From positions 1 to 53,927 of the forward strand of contig QXVZ01012379.1 in NCBI GenBank assembly GCA_008931825.1: a stretch of DNA of 53,927 nucleotides. The letters run 5' to 3'. Both the position numbers and the translations under genes were made by a program. Shown piece by piece: positions 12,055 to 22,505 of the stretch; positions within the stretch are counted from its first letter, which is position 1; every line of letters begins with the position of its first letter. Source of the stretch: Phallusia fumigata. Taxonomy: Eukaryota > Chordata > Ascidiacea > Phlebobranchia > Ascidiidae. The notes beneath the pieces are model-generated. The model was not told the origin of the DNA, did not search any database, and saw only the letters and a list, made by a program, of their open reading frames with translations.

Positions 12055-12939
12055 ATGGCAAGCGATTATGAAAGCAAATTAAAAAGTCTTATGGGTGATT
12101 TATTTGATGCAATTTTAAAAACTGAACTCCAGCGACAAAGTGCAGTACTCAATCTGGAAATGATTTCAAAAACTCATGAAAAAGTGCAATCTGAGCAAAA
12201 GATATCCTCTTATTACAAACAAAAACTTAGTTCACTGTATAACACTGCTTTACAAGACTCTGATACAGAATGTGATATGTTAAGAAAGTGTCTTGAGTTA
12301 ATTGCAGGAATCAAGTCTGTGCAAGAGGAAAAGCGAATAACAACAAGAGTTTCTACAGCATCTGTGGTTGAAGAACAACCAAGAAAGAGTATGCGCCGGG
12401 GAGTGTTAATGAGTATGCTGCAAAAATCTGCGCAGACATTGGCTTTGTGGATTGGTAAACCCCATGAAAAGGTGCCTCATTTGTGTGGGGCCATCAGTGC
12501 ATCTGTAGACTATATTGCTAAACCAGGTGATAAGGTTGCTGCTAAAGTAAAAACTGATGAGGAAGAACAGTGGATTCTTGCAGAAGTTGTGTCATACAAT
12601 CCAACAACATTAAAATATGAAGTTGATGATATTGATGAAGAGGGAAGAGCATGCCACACATTAAGCAAGCGAAAAGTTGTGCCTCTTCCACAGTGGAAGG
12701 CAAATCCAGAAACTGACCCAGATGCTCTGTTTGAAAAGGGCACACTGGTGATGGCTCTTTATCCCCAGACAACATGTTTTTATCGTGCTGTCATTAGTGA
12801 AAGGCCTAGTTCATCATTTGATGACTATCTTGTATTGTTTGAAGACAATTCCTATGCTGATGGCTATTCTCCTGCTTTGCGAGTTGCACAAAAGTACACT
12901 GTTGTTCCAAAAGAAATTAAAGATGTTAAAAGGAAGTAG
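12055..12939 (+). CDS. SGF29: SAGA-associated factor 29 (SGF29/CCDC101)
   Basis: This single-exon gene encodes 294 residues, close to the size of vertebrate SGF29. SGF29 is a subunit of the SAGA and ATAC acetyltransferase complexes that reads histone H3 di- or trimethylated at lysine 4 in the nucleus. Residues about 1-100 are charged and helix-prone, fitting the known N-terminal coiled coil. From about 150 to the end runs the tandem Tudor (SGF29 C) domain. It includes the acidic EVDDIDEEG stretch and the motif ALYPQTTCFYRA, whose tyrosine and aromatic residues form the methyl-lysine cage in the family, followed by VLFEDNSYADGYSP. The start is the first ATG of the frame, in context acaaaATGGCA. 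AATAAA at 13372-13377 may be its poly(A) signal. It has no introns, unlike the vertebrate genes. Confidence 0.95.
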   Translation: MASDYESKLKSLMGDLFDAILKTELQRQSAVLNLEMISKTHEKVQSEQKISSYYKQKLSSLYNTALQDSDTECDMLRKCLELIAGIKSVQEEKRITTRVSTASVVEEQPRKSMRRGVLMSMLQKSAQTLALWIGKPHEKVPHLCGAISASVDYIAKPGDKVAAKVKTDEEEQWILAEVVSYNPTTLKYEVDDIDEEGRACHTLSKRKVVPLPQWKANPETDPDALFEKGTLVMALYPQTTCFYRAVISERPSSSFDDYLVLFEDNSYADGYSPALRVAQKYTVVPKEIKDVKRK

Positions 12940-13371
12940 CAACAAAAAACTTAAAAGCTCTGTCAAGTGGCTTGTTCTTTAAATTAAGCTTTATTACTTT
13001 TTTATGTTTGATAGTTGTTCCAACCCTAAACACTGTTACCATGATTTTGATTACTTTGTCTGTTGAACAAAGTTTGTTTAGCATTGTAAAGCATAAGTGA
13101 TGCTTATTATAATTTAGTGGTTGAACTTGCCATTACTGTTACTCTTTGTGTTCATTTCAGATATTAAACTAGGCACAACAAATTGACATTGACTTGACAC
13201 TTTCTGGATTACCTGGTGTTGGGAATTTAGGTGACATAAGGAAACTTTTGAAAGTGGTTGAACTGTAGTGATTGTTAAGTGACTAAAGCCTAAGCTTGGT
13301 AAGAGAGGGTTAAGTTCCTTCCCGAAGCAATTAATGTGCAAACGCAGCATTGACCAAGTAAGATAACTCAA

Positions 13372-13377
13372 AATAAA
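13372..13377 (+). terminator. Candidate poly(A) signal of SGF29
   Basis: A canonical AATAAA lies about 430 bases after the SGF29 stop codon and before ARPC5. It is the first clear one seen on this strand after the gene. Confidence 0.4.
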
Positions 13378-13936
13378 CACGGACGCTTTGAAGCAGTGAC
13401 ATAATGTTTTTTCTCTTTTATTCTGTTTAGCGCTGGTTTGTTTGCATGAGTTGGTTGTAAAAGAGCCCTTAAAATTTGCTTAATTTTTTACAAGATTGGT
13501 GAGTATTTGAAGCTGACAACATTTTACTCTAGTTTACCCAACAGTTGACATGCAGGCCCTCATGTAAAGTTTTGCTCTGCTGAGCGAAAAAACTATTTGC
13601 TCTGCTGAGCAAAATGCACAACTTGCATATACATGCAAGCATAAAAAAACCTCATTGTAACAGGCTGTGTTCTAGGTTACAATCCATCTATGTCACTTTA
13701 CAGTGCCTGTGTAAGTTGTGACATCACAATGCGTTAAAGACACATTTCTGGTCCTATTGTAAAGTGAGATAGTAAGCAGTACACACGTTGTAGAAATTCA
13801 AGACTCCCTTGATAAGAACTACTGGGTAATCTTGCAAAAGGATGCTGTTTTGTACACTAATGGCCTTGCTCTTTTGTACAGCTTGGGTTTTGCACATCAC
13901 AAATAGCATTGGTTTTAATATTTAGCCAACATATAG

Positions 13937-13949
13937 CAGCTTAAATACA
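13937..13949 (+). promoter_or_regulatory. Possible spliced-leader acceptor of ARPC5
   Basis: The CAG at 13937-13939 is preceded by 'ttttaatatttag...atatag' and sits ten bases before the ARPC5 start codon. No upstream coding exon is evident, so it fits a trans-splice acceptor or a 5' UTR intron end. Confidence 0.35.
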
Positions 13950-16626
13950 ATGTTGAAATCCGTCAACTCTGCTGTTTTTCGGCGAATTGATGTTGATCAA
14001 TATGATGAAGAAAAATTCAATGAAGACCAAGTGGACCAAAATGATTCTGGACCTGACAACCAGGAAGTTAACCAACTGATGCTTGGGTGGGTTTTGTGTT
14101 TTTAATGGACTACACTAAAACAGAAATTGTTTAGGATTGTGCTGCAATGTACACAAAAGTATGTTTATCTATGTGTACTTTACTATTCATGGTGGTGAAA
14201 TAAGTTCGTGGTCTGACTGTGAGGACATGCAAGATAGAATGGCTGGCAAGCAAATAGTTTTTGAAGTCAAGCATAATTTTTGTTTTTGGTGATTGCCCTG
14301 TAGAGTTGTAAATCTTAAACGACATGCTTGCACATTCAGTTCATGGCCTAATAGGGGAATTGTATGCTGAGTTGGGGGCTTAAGACAGTTTCTAGAATAC
14401 TCACAGCTGCCTCTGGTGGCCAAATTTTTACCCATGTCCCAAAGACAAGAAATCTTTCAAGACTAGCTATTTTTGACATGTATCTAGAAAAACGTGTATA
14501 TATTCTACAAATCTGCATGTTTGAGGACCCATGCATTTTTGCTTGTGTAATCAATCATGCAATAAATACTTACATAACCATGGTAAAGTGATGTAGTGAA
14601 TATCTTCTTTTCACATTGTAGTCTGTGTGAAATGACAATATGGTAAAAACTACCTTTCTAGTTTTGTAATGAATATTGGGCAATACCAGAACCTTTGACA
14701 CAACAAAATTTTGGAAAAAAAATGTACAAAAATGATCAAGTATTAAAAGATTTAGTGTGATTAACTGTGCAGTATATATAATGTCCTGAGTTCTTTATTT
14801 TATGATGTTAATGTGTTTAGTGGAAATAATGCTCAAGCGCTAAAGACTTGTTTAGCAAGTTTGCCAGTGAGGACAAAAGACAATAGCACAAAGGTATGTT
14901 GTTTTTTATGTTTGCTTCAATTTCGTGTCATAACACCATTACAGTAAAAAAGGTTACATTTTTGATGTCACATTAGTGGCTGTGTCTGACTGACTTGTAA
15001 ATGCATGCTTGCATACTATTTATGTGCTTGATAAATCACTTTTCCTGTAAAATGTGAAAAGGCTGCTTATGTTGTTTTTCAATTTTTACATGTATGAATA
15101 AAAGCTGATTGAAAACATGTTTTGTGCAAGGTTGAACATAAAATAAATTCATATGTTCAGGAAAATGCAACACTTCTCACTATCAGAGTTCTGTCATCTA
15201 TGAAAGCTGCTGATGTGGCATCAACTATTCAATCCCTAAATATTGAGGAATTGGATGCATTGATGAAGTATATTTATAAGGGTTTTTCAATGAACCTAGA
15301 TGGTCAACAGTGTGGTTGCTTGCTTACATGGCATGAAAAGGTATTTGAACATATTATTTTCACTCTGCCTAATGCTCATATCAGGCAAAACTACCAGAAT
15401 TTTTAATCTTCATAAACCTTGAAATGTCCCAAAACAGGTTCTGCGAATCCTTTCCCTAGTAATTATGGGTCCCTGGGGGGTACATATTGTTGTCACTATT
15501 TCTGCAACTTTTTCACTTAATTTTGGCTTGAAATGCTTGAAGTCACCCAAAGGTGAAATATTAAAAACTAGAAGGGAGGCATCACCATATTGCCATTCCA
15601 TATACGCTATAACTCAATTTAAAAATGCATATATATTCACCATTTCATTTCTCGTTGGGTCCTATAGTTACTTAAGCTTTTTATAACATGATTGGGGGGG
15701 GGGGGGGGGGCGCATGGGTCCCCACACATGCAAAGTTGTGGAATACCTATTTTTACATAAATTACAAGATGAAATGACAGAATTGATTATAACTAACTAC
15801 AAACATTAAAAGGCTAGTATGGTCAGTACAGATCATTACTATATTGTTGTGTGTTTTGTACACACAACACCTCCCAATACATAAAAAGATATTATCATGT
15901 TTTATGACAGACAGTTGGGACGAATCCCAGCTGTTAATACTGCACCACTGCTTTACGTGATTACATAGTGTTTACCGAGATGCGCTTGCTAAATATTGCA
16001 GTGAAAGATGATGCCGTACTTTGCTCCTATTTACAGTAGCATGTGAGCTTATGTTTGGTTGGTCAAAAATCACGATATTGTTGTTGGATTTGTAGAGTAT
16101 TACTAAAACTGTGTTAGAAAAGGTCATTTAGAGTTTGTTGTGCAGTTTGCTGCGACTCAACCAAATGTCACTGCAGGTTAAACTATCATGCTTTTGAAAT
16201 TGACATGATGTAGGAAATAATTTAGCTAGATTATAAATGGAAATCTTTACTTTTTGTTCAAAATTTTAAAACTGATTCCTAAACCGATCACGTCCTGAAA
16301 ACATCACTACTATTCAGAAATTGCATGTGTGTGTGGACCCATATGTTTTTGCTAGCAGAAACAATCATGTTATATCATGCTGATGAAATTTATATCCAAT
16401 GTAATAAAAAAATGGCACCTGTGGAAAACATCATTTAGGGGTGGTGGTGTATGTGGAATAACAATATGGAGAACGCCACGTCTCTAGTTTTGTAATAAAC
16501 TTAAGTGGCGAAAAATACCAAACATTTTGAAAACAGCTAATGAACTTGTGATTGTTTAAATAGGTAACAGCCAAAGGTGGAATGGGCTGCATCATCAGAG
16601 TTTTAGCTGATCGCAAGCGATTGTGA
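13950..16626 (+). CDS. ARPC5: Actin-related protein 2/3 complex subunit 5 (ARPC5, p16-Arc)
   Basis: Four exons join in frame to a 160-residue protein (human about 151): 13950-14086, 14821-14893, 15131-15340 and 16564-16626 (TGA). All introns are GT-AG; the last acceptor is 'aaatag' before GTAACA. ARPC5 is a structural subunit of the Arp2/3 complex, which nucleates branched actin filaments in the cytoplasm. Family signatures are the start VNSAVFRRIDVDQYDEEKF, the central LLTIRVLSSMKAADV, the strongly conserved LMKYIYKGF, the LTWHEK motif and the C-terminal GGMGCIIRVLADRK. Intron 1 and intron 3 both carry R1 repeat copies. AATAAA at 16916-16921 fits as the poly(A) signal about 290 bases after the stop. 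It was not obvious from single open frames because only exon 3 is long. Confidence 0.95.
14170..14680 (-). repeat. R1 repeat copy in ARPC5 intron 1
   Basis: Read on the minus strand it shows R1 landmarks: the 'ctagaaaggtag..taccatattgtcatttcacac' block and the 'gcaaaaatgcatgggtcc' block, in family order. It covers most of the intron and holds no ORF of note. Confidence 0.55.
15540..15740 (+). repeat. R1 repeat copy in ARPC5 intron 3, with a 17-G run
   Basis: It has the landmark order 'actagaagggaggc..ccatattgccattccatata', 'gttgggtcctatag', 'ttataacatgatt' and 'gggtccccacacatgc'. A run of 17 G (15694-15710) replaces the usual 'gtttctgctagcataaacatat' segment. Confidence 0.6.
16290..16500 (-). 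repeat. R1 repeat copy in ARPC5 intron 3 (opposite orientation)
   Basis: The minus-strand reading gives 'ctagagacgtggcgttctcc', 'attccacatacaccaccac' and 'gcaaaaacatatgggtcc', closely following the R1 copies in RAB5 intron 1. Together with 15540-15740 it puts two inverted R1 copies in one intron. Confidence 0.6.
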
Positions 16627-16915
16627 AGAAAACCAGCAGTAAAATTTCAAAACTTGAAAATGATTTGGTCATGCTTTCATATCGGGACAACAGTCCACAA
16701 AGACAATCTTTCATTTACTCAAATTTCTGTGAATTACAAACTTTATACTTTCAAGTACATCAGATTATTACATACCTTCGATAAGATTTAATGACATAAA
16801 AAGGAATGTGCTACCCAGTTAAAAGGTTAAACACTCAAGTTACTCTTGTTTTATGCAGTTGTTCGTATTATGTTTTGTTCGTGATTTTGTATGTAATATT
16901 GTACCAGGACAAATC

Positions 16916-16921
16916 AATAAA
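16916..16921 (+). terminator. Candidate poly(A) signal of ARPC5
   Basis: AATAAA lies about 290 bases after the ARPC5 stop and is the first on this strand after the gene. Confidence 0.55.
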
Positions 16922-19900
16922 TATGTATCTCTTGAACAGCAAATATAATTTTCCGTGCACTCCAACAGAGCAGTGACAAAAACTAGATTAAACAGGGGTA
17001 TATGTGAGAGGGGGTTCTACACGGAGTACATTTTGTGAAGTTATGGATCCCTTCCAAAAGGGACACAAAAACAGGAAAACAGTGAGTCACAAAAACTCAT
17101 GTTATGCACCGCTCGCACAGAAAATGCACCAAAAGCTCATTAATTTTGTTGCACATAAGGTATTTCAACGCTAAAAGCGCACAAAAAGGTGCATAGGCAT
17201 CCATTCACTGTTGTAAGTCCAATTTTATCATATCCTTCCTGGGCAAAAAGATATATGTTTTGGAGACGCATTTTCATCCACAATTTGTTTTTGTGCGAAT
17301 ATTGCAACTACCACAACATTAGGTACGTACTAACACCGCAATACGATTTTCCTAATGTTGTATCATCTGTACGACCTTGTGTTTATATCACACCTCGTAT
17401 TTTATCGCTTCAACTTGTCGTCACTCGACATAGTATCAGGTTTACCACCGTGATTCTAGAAAAAAGTGAATAAGAGAGTCACATTATTGCAACCCACGTC
17501 GCAACCTAAACTAGGTCGCCTGTTCTTCCACAGTATTCTAGAAAAAAGCGAGCATCGGTATATAAACCGCTCAATTTAGGGCTACACGTTATTCGTGCTA
17601 AAAAAAAATAATGGGTGCCAGCTAGATGAACTAGAAAACGAGGAACCCAGGCTGCGACGTTTAAATTGGCGAAATAAGATAAAGTTCAAATCTAGAGTTA
17701 GTGAAAATACTCAGCGCGTATCGACGTTTAGGTTACTCAACAAGCCTATTTACTCTTAAGTAGCCAGCTTTTTGAGCTCGTATGTGTTAAGGCCACAAGA
17801 ACGGCGCTCGCGTATGCCGGTGCGCAGGCATCGGTCGCCCGCCGTGGTAGCGCGCAGCGCCAACCTCAGGCAGCTTCGTGTCTGAAGGGGCCTTATATCT
17901 GGCCTAAGTTAAATGGAGCGTTTAATTAACAGTCTAGGGTAGCCTGGACTATAGTGCATAAGCCCGTAGAGAACATTCAAATAAGTTAGAATATAAACCA
18001 GTGGTTCCCAACCTGGGGGTCGCGACAGATATGTGATATTTTTTCAAACGCAGACAGATCTGTGATAATTTTTAGAACTTTTAACCACTCATAGGCTACA
18101 ACTGGTTTGGCCTGCAGCACCTGTCTTGTCAGGTACAATAAGCAGTGGGCCATAGCTAACTGCACAGGCATTGTCATTGAAACGTCCGTACAGTAATTAT
18201 TGTCATCAACAATTAAATCCTTAGTTAGGCCATAAAGTTGCAAAGCCAGACGTCTTATGGAGCGAAAGTGAATGCAAATAAATTATATACTGTTAAAAGC
18301 ATTTTGATTGTTCTTGTTGTTTAGAAAAAAATGTCGGGTCGCAAGATATTTTAAATCATTATAGGGGGTCGCCAGTCAGAAAAGTTTGGGAACCACTGAT
18401 ATAAGCGTTTCAATTAGGTATAACCCACAATGGGGATTGGCAATCGGTTTTTACGTTGTTAGCCTACTTTTACATTGAACATTGAAAGAAAATTTCCCGT
18501 CATTTTTACTTTTCTGTATTTCGACACAATCGATACAAAGCGCTGTTGGATCGATCGATTCAAATGGCATAATAGACAAATAAGAAACATATCGCGTTTT
18601 TTTTGTATTTCGACACAATCGGTGTAAAATGTTATTACATCGCCTTGACATGGTTTGTAAGCTACAATGTGTTCCTGTGTGTCGACATCACATTAGTCGC
18701 ATATGTTGGAAGTTTCACTGTTTTCCTGTTTTTTTTAAATACGTTTTTTCCCTCTTAGAAATGCCCCAAATTTTCCTTTTTCCTGTCGATTTTAGTGTTG
18801 ATTTCCTACTTTTTCCGCTTTTCTGCTTTAGTGTTACCCCCAACTAGAAGGCCCGCCTCGTGCAGCATTGCATGCCGGCCCGATCCAACCGACACAAGAG
18901 CAACTGGGAATAGCCCAGCCTATGATCTATGAAAAGAAGCACATCGCCTAACCAGTTTCTACCCTTTGGAAGCGAGCCATTCAACCCATTGGCTGTCGAG
19001 AATTCATCACACACATCGACTCACATTCGTGTGCGCTAAGCCGAGTCCACGCAACAATGATCACCCAAACACGGGTCAGGCGATTCGACACAGTCAACCA
19101 GTATCACCAGTACGCAAGCTTCGTCGCTTCCCGGTTGCACCAGGAGGTGTACCCGTGATTAATTCGATTAAATTCTATTCTTTTGAAATAAATTCCATCC
19201 CAATGAAATGATTCCCATTTATTCGTTCGAAAACAGCAATGACAACACAAATCTATCTGAAACGGTTCTTGCGTCAAGCTAGTCTCGAGACGGCAGTAGC
19301 AAGGGTTGGGCGACAAAAGTAGATCGGTAGTAACAAGCACGACGTCAGGCCGTTCCAGCCCAAATAACCGTTTTTGTGCGTAATTCTTTCGACTAAAGTT
19401 GTGCAACAATATAAAGTACCCTCAGCTTCTCGGGTTCGTTTATTGATTTCGAGGTGTTTAATTACTGCATTACTATATTAGGAGTTTTATCATCACAGGG
19501 CGAATAGTTGCTGTTTTGTGATTGTGGGCATGCATTATTTGTTGGATATAATCAAAACCTTACGAAAGGGGACCTATAATGACAAAAGAATTGCACACTT
19601 TCTCAGTAGTTTGCTCCAAAATTCCGACTAATTTGTGTACTACTGCAAAAAAGGTATAGTAATCATTGTATAGCAAGTAACTGAAGTTTTCATGAGTTCA
19701 CTTGATCAGATTGCACTCAATACAAACCACACTGGGGTGGTGGCGTTCTTCTAAACTGTAATGTCATTGCACATACACTACAAATAAAAATGATATTTTT
19801 TTACATGTACCATTTCAAAATCATGATTACCAACAGGTTGACTTGCAGTGACCTTTGACCAGGCTACAGCAAACAGGTCTACAAACTCCCTGCATTGTTG

Positions 19901-20334
19901 TAATGCAGTCTTTTACAACATTATATAGCAAACTCATTTCGGTTACCACATAAAACTTTTAAATAACGATGATTTCCTGACCAAATTGTGAAAACAAACC
20001 GGCTTTAGACAGAAAAAACACCATTCAGAAGCACCAAAGTAAAAACAATATCTGCCCCCTTTATGAAAGGGGACCCAAAACAAGAGAGGTTGCCTTTACT
20101 AACAGTGTCAACACTACACATCAGTGTCCAATTACAAAAATGTTATTGTATAAGCATTACTGTATTTTTGGGGGGGAGGGGTTTTAGGTCAACTATTTGG
20201 GCTTAATAAAACATTGGGGGTTGACTACTGCTTGTGTTGATACACATAAACAAAAAGAGAAACAAACAAGAATAAAACCAATGCATCCTCTTCGCAATGG
20301 CCCATAAAATTCTTGCAATCATGTTTTCAAGACA
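16922..20334. other. Intergenic region between convergent ARPC5 and DOLPP1
   Basis: No gene was recognised. It contains a well-delimited hAT element (17999-18398). An R1 copy lies at about 19740-20095: 'ggtggcgttctt', 'gacttgcagtgacctttgacc', 'atttcggttaccaca', and the end block 'aaaaacaatatctgccccctttatgaaaggggaccc'. A GC-richer patch lies around 17800-17890. Remaining open frames are short and have no recognisable content. Confidence 0.45.
17999..18398. mobile_element. Non-autonomous hAT element (400 bp)
   Basis: The left end 'cagtggttcccaacctgggg' pairs with the right end 'aagtttgggaaccactg', the classic hAT inverted terminus; 'ggtcgcgac' and 'gggtcgcc' are subterminal. Flanking 8-bp duplications are atataaac (17991-17998) and atataagc (18399-18406), with one mismatch. 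It encodes no full transposase; the 85-codon minus-strand frame inside could be a remnant but carries no recognisable motif. Confidence 0.85.
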
Positions 20335-22495
20335 CTAAGAAACCTTTTTCCTAGTCTTCCTCAACCTTGACCTATTTATTAAAAAAGGATGTTATAGTTA
20401 CAAAACAATTTAGTGCAATTGTACAACATACCTTGATTCCTCCATTGAAGCAGTGTATTCAAATTTTAGGATGTCTGGTATTAATGTTGAATCACGAATC
20501 ATACAAAGTCTGCACACTTTTAAATCAACCAATACAGGAAAATAGTTTGTGAAGAATACCTGCATGCCATTTAAAGTTTCATTTTTACATTAATAACTAT
20601 TTTTACAAAAAGTGCCTTTGCAACAGCAACTAACTAGCAAACAGTAAATCTCTGAATCACGAATCACAAGCACTAAAGCAACACATTAGTGCAAATTAGT
20701 GAGAAGCAACTAGCTAATCATTGTTACCTGAGTTACAGTAAACCATATGATTCCCAAGATGCAGCCGATCAATATCCCAGATAAAACTTGTGACAATGTG
20801 TGATATTGCAAATAAACCCGGCTACAACTGACCAAGCCAGTTATAGCGACACTAACCAGAGCAATAGAAAGCTTCCACAATATATTAAACCATGTTAAAT
20901 CATGTTTCAATCTGCAAATATAGATAAAAGAAGTCAAGAGAGGATTCCCTTTAAAAACAGGCCACAAGTACTAAAAAATTGTCAGGTTTACTTGTCACTG
21001 CAACATTATATGGTGTCTCTTCCATAAAGGGGACACATATGGTCTTAAATTTGTTTTTTTTATTTTTCCTTTTATTTTTTTGTGTTTAAAGCCATTTTTT
21101 AACCATTTCATCAAAAAAAAGTCATTCAAATATCTTCAAATTTGCCCACATGATAGATTCCTGAAGTGATATGTTTAGAGTTTCGACCCCAGTTAACCAA
21201 TTTAATTACCAACAGGCCCCCAAACAGAAAAAATGGCAATATTTGGTAAAGTAAGTAACCTAAAAGTTTCTTTTTTTGATAGTTTGATTACTCTAAATAT
21301 TTCGAAGTGCTATAAATTCAACAACAATATTTCGCTCTTTGACAGACCGACAACTGTAATAGGCAGGGTTATTGTTAAACACCATCTTTTCTAGCGCAAT
21401 ATAGAAACCAAATGAGGCTTAGACAAAAAAGGAGAACAATAAGTATTCCTTTGATTGAAGGGACCAATAAATACTAAAAATGCTAAAAATACTAATAACT
21501 TTGATACTAAAAAAACATGGTTTAGTAGCTGTTGGTTGGACACTTTTCATACCTGATGTAACAAAACAATATCACATATGACATAAAAAATGACATAAAC
21601 TGTGAATGTGCTGAAGGCCAACCATATTCAACTCCATGTGTCATATGTACACCTTTTGGTCTCAATTCCTGGTAATGCAATTTTAGGGCAAGATTGATGA
21701 ATTCATTGAGAAATATTCCCAAAAGAAAGCAGATCTAAAAAAACTTCTTGGTCAAATATCAAATATTATTAAGATTTTTGGCCTTTTGACGGGTTTTTAG
21801 GCACAGTATGGCAGTAAATCCATTATCATTGTTGCATTAAACAGAAATAAATGATAAATACAAAGCAACTGTAATATTCATTTCACTGCTTTGTTGTCTT
21901 TGCTAACTCATAAAACACTGCACAACATTACTTCTGGTTAAGTTATATTGAGCTACAAAAAAGCTAAATTGATAAAAATTTGAAACAATGAAACTGAAGT
22001 CCTTGTGGCTACATTCGTCTTTGACAGACCGCGAGACATTCATGATTTTGGATGACATTTTAGTAATGTGGCCTTTTAAAAAATTGTTTGAAGGTTTTTG
22101 TGACTTTACCAGTAGGTATTTGTTTGACTGTTAAACTTTTGTTTTCATGCTTGTCTGTAGCTGCTAAAAGGGGGCAGGTTATACCCAATGAAACAGTATT
22201 GTTTTTATATTTTAACTTGGAATTTTTAACAAACATCAAACTCCTACTGTGTGTATCTCTCTCCGGAAATATATATGGGTCGCAAAGGCAACTAAAACAA
22301 ATATAGGAAGAAGACTTGCAACAGCCAGAATAAATCCCAAAACATCACCTTTAAAACATAAAACATTTTGATTTTTATCAAATTGTGTAAAGAGTAAACT
22401 AAACTCAGCAAATTAGATTAATAATAATTACCTTCTACATATTCAACATGGGTAAATGACAATGGTTTCCAGCGCTCCAAATCTTCTTTATTCAT
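20335..22495 (-). CDS. DOLPP1: Dolichyldiphosphatase (DOLPP1)
   Basis: Six minus-strand exons join in frame to 231 residues (human about 238): 22495-22432, 22348-22248, 21734-21553, 20911-20728, 20559-20432 and 20371-20335 (TAG). All introns are GT-AG. DOLPP1 is an endoplasmic reticulum membrane enzyme that removes a phosphate from dolichyl diphosphate, recycling the lipid carrier for N-glycosylation. The PAP2 phosphatase motifs are complete: K-x6-RP in KLHYQELRP, PSAH in WPSAHSQF, and SR-x5-H in SRVYLQYH. Hydrophobic segments match the family's membrane spans (for example GFILAVASLLPIFVLVAF). N-terminal WKPLSFTHVEY and C-terminal IRDSTLIPDILKFEYT are family-typical. The last exon adds a short basic tail, RSRLRKTRKKVS. 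The intron holding 20990-21480 carries R1-like sequence. Confidence 0.95.
20990..21480 (+). repeat. R1-like repeat in DOLPP1 intron 3
   Basis: Blocks shared with R1 copies are 'tatttcgctctttgacagaccgacaactgtaat', 'agggttattgttaaacaccatctttt' and 'agacaaaaaaggagaacaataagtattcctttgattgaaggg'. It is more diverged than the RAB5 copies. Confidence 0.4.
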
Positions 22496-22505
22496 TGCCT
22501 CTGTT
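22496..22505 (-). promoter_or_regulatory. Possible spliced-leader acceptor of DOLPP1
   Basis: On the minus strand 'cttttaacag' ends at 22501, followed by AGGCA and then the ATG at 22495. That leaves a 5-base leader, so an upstream non-coding exon or a trans-spliced leader is needed to make a normal 5' UTR. Confidence 0.45.
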
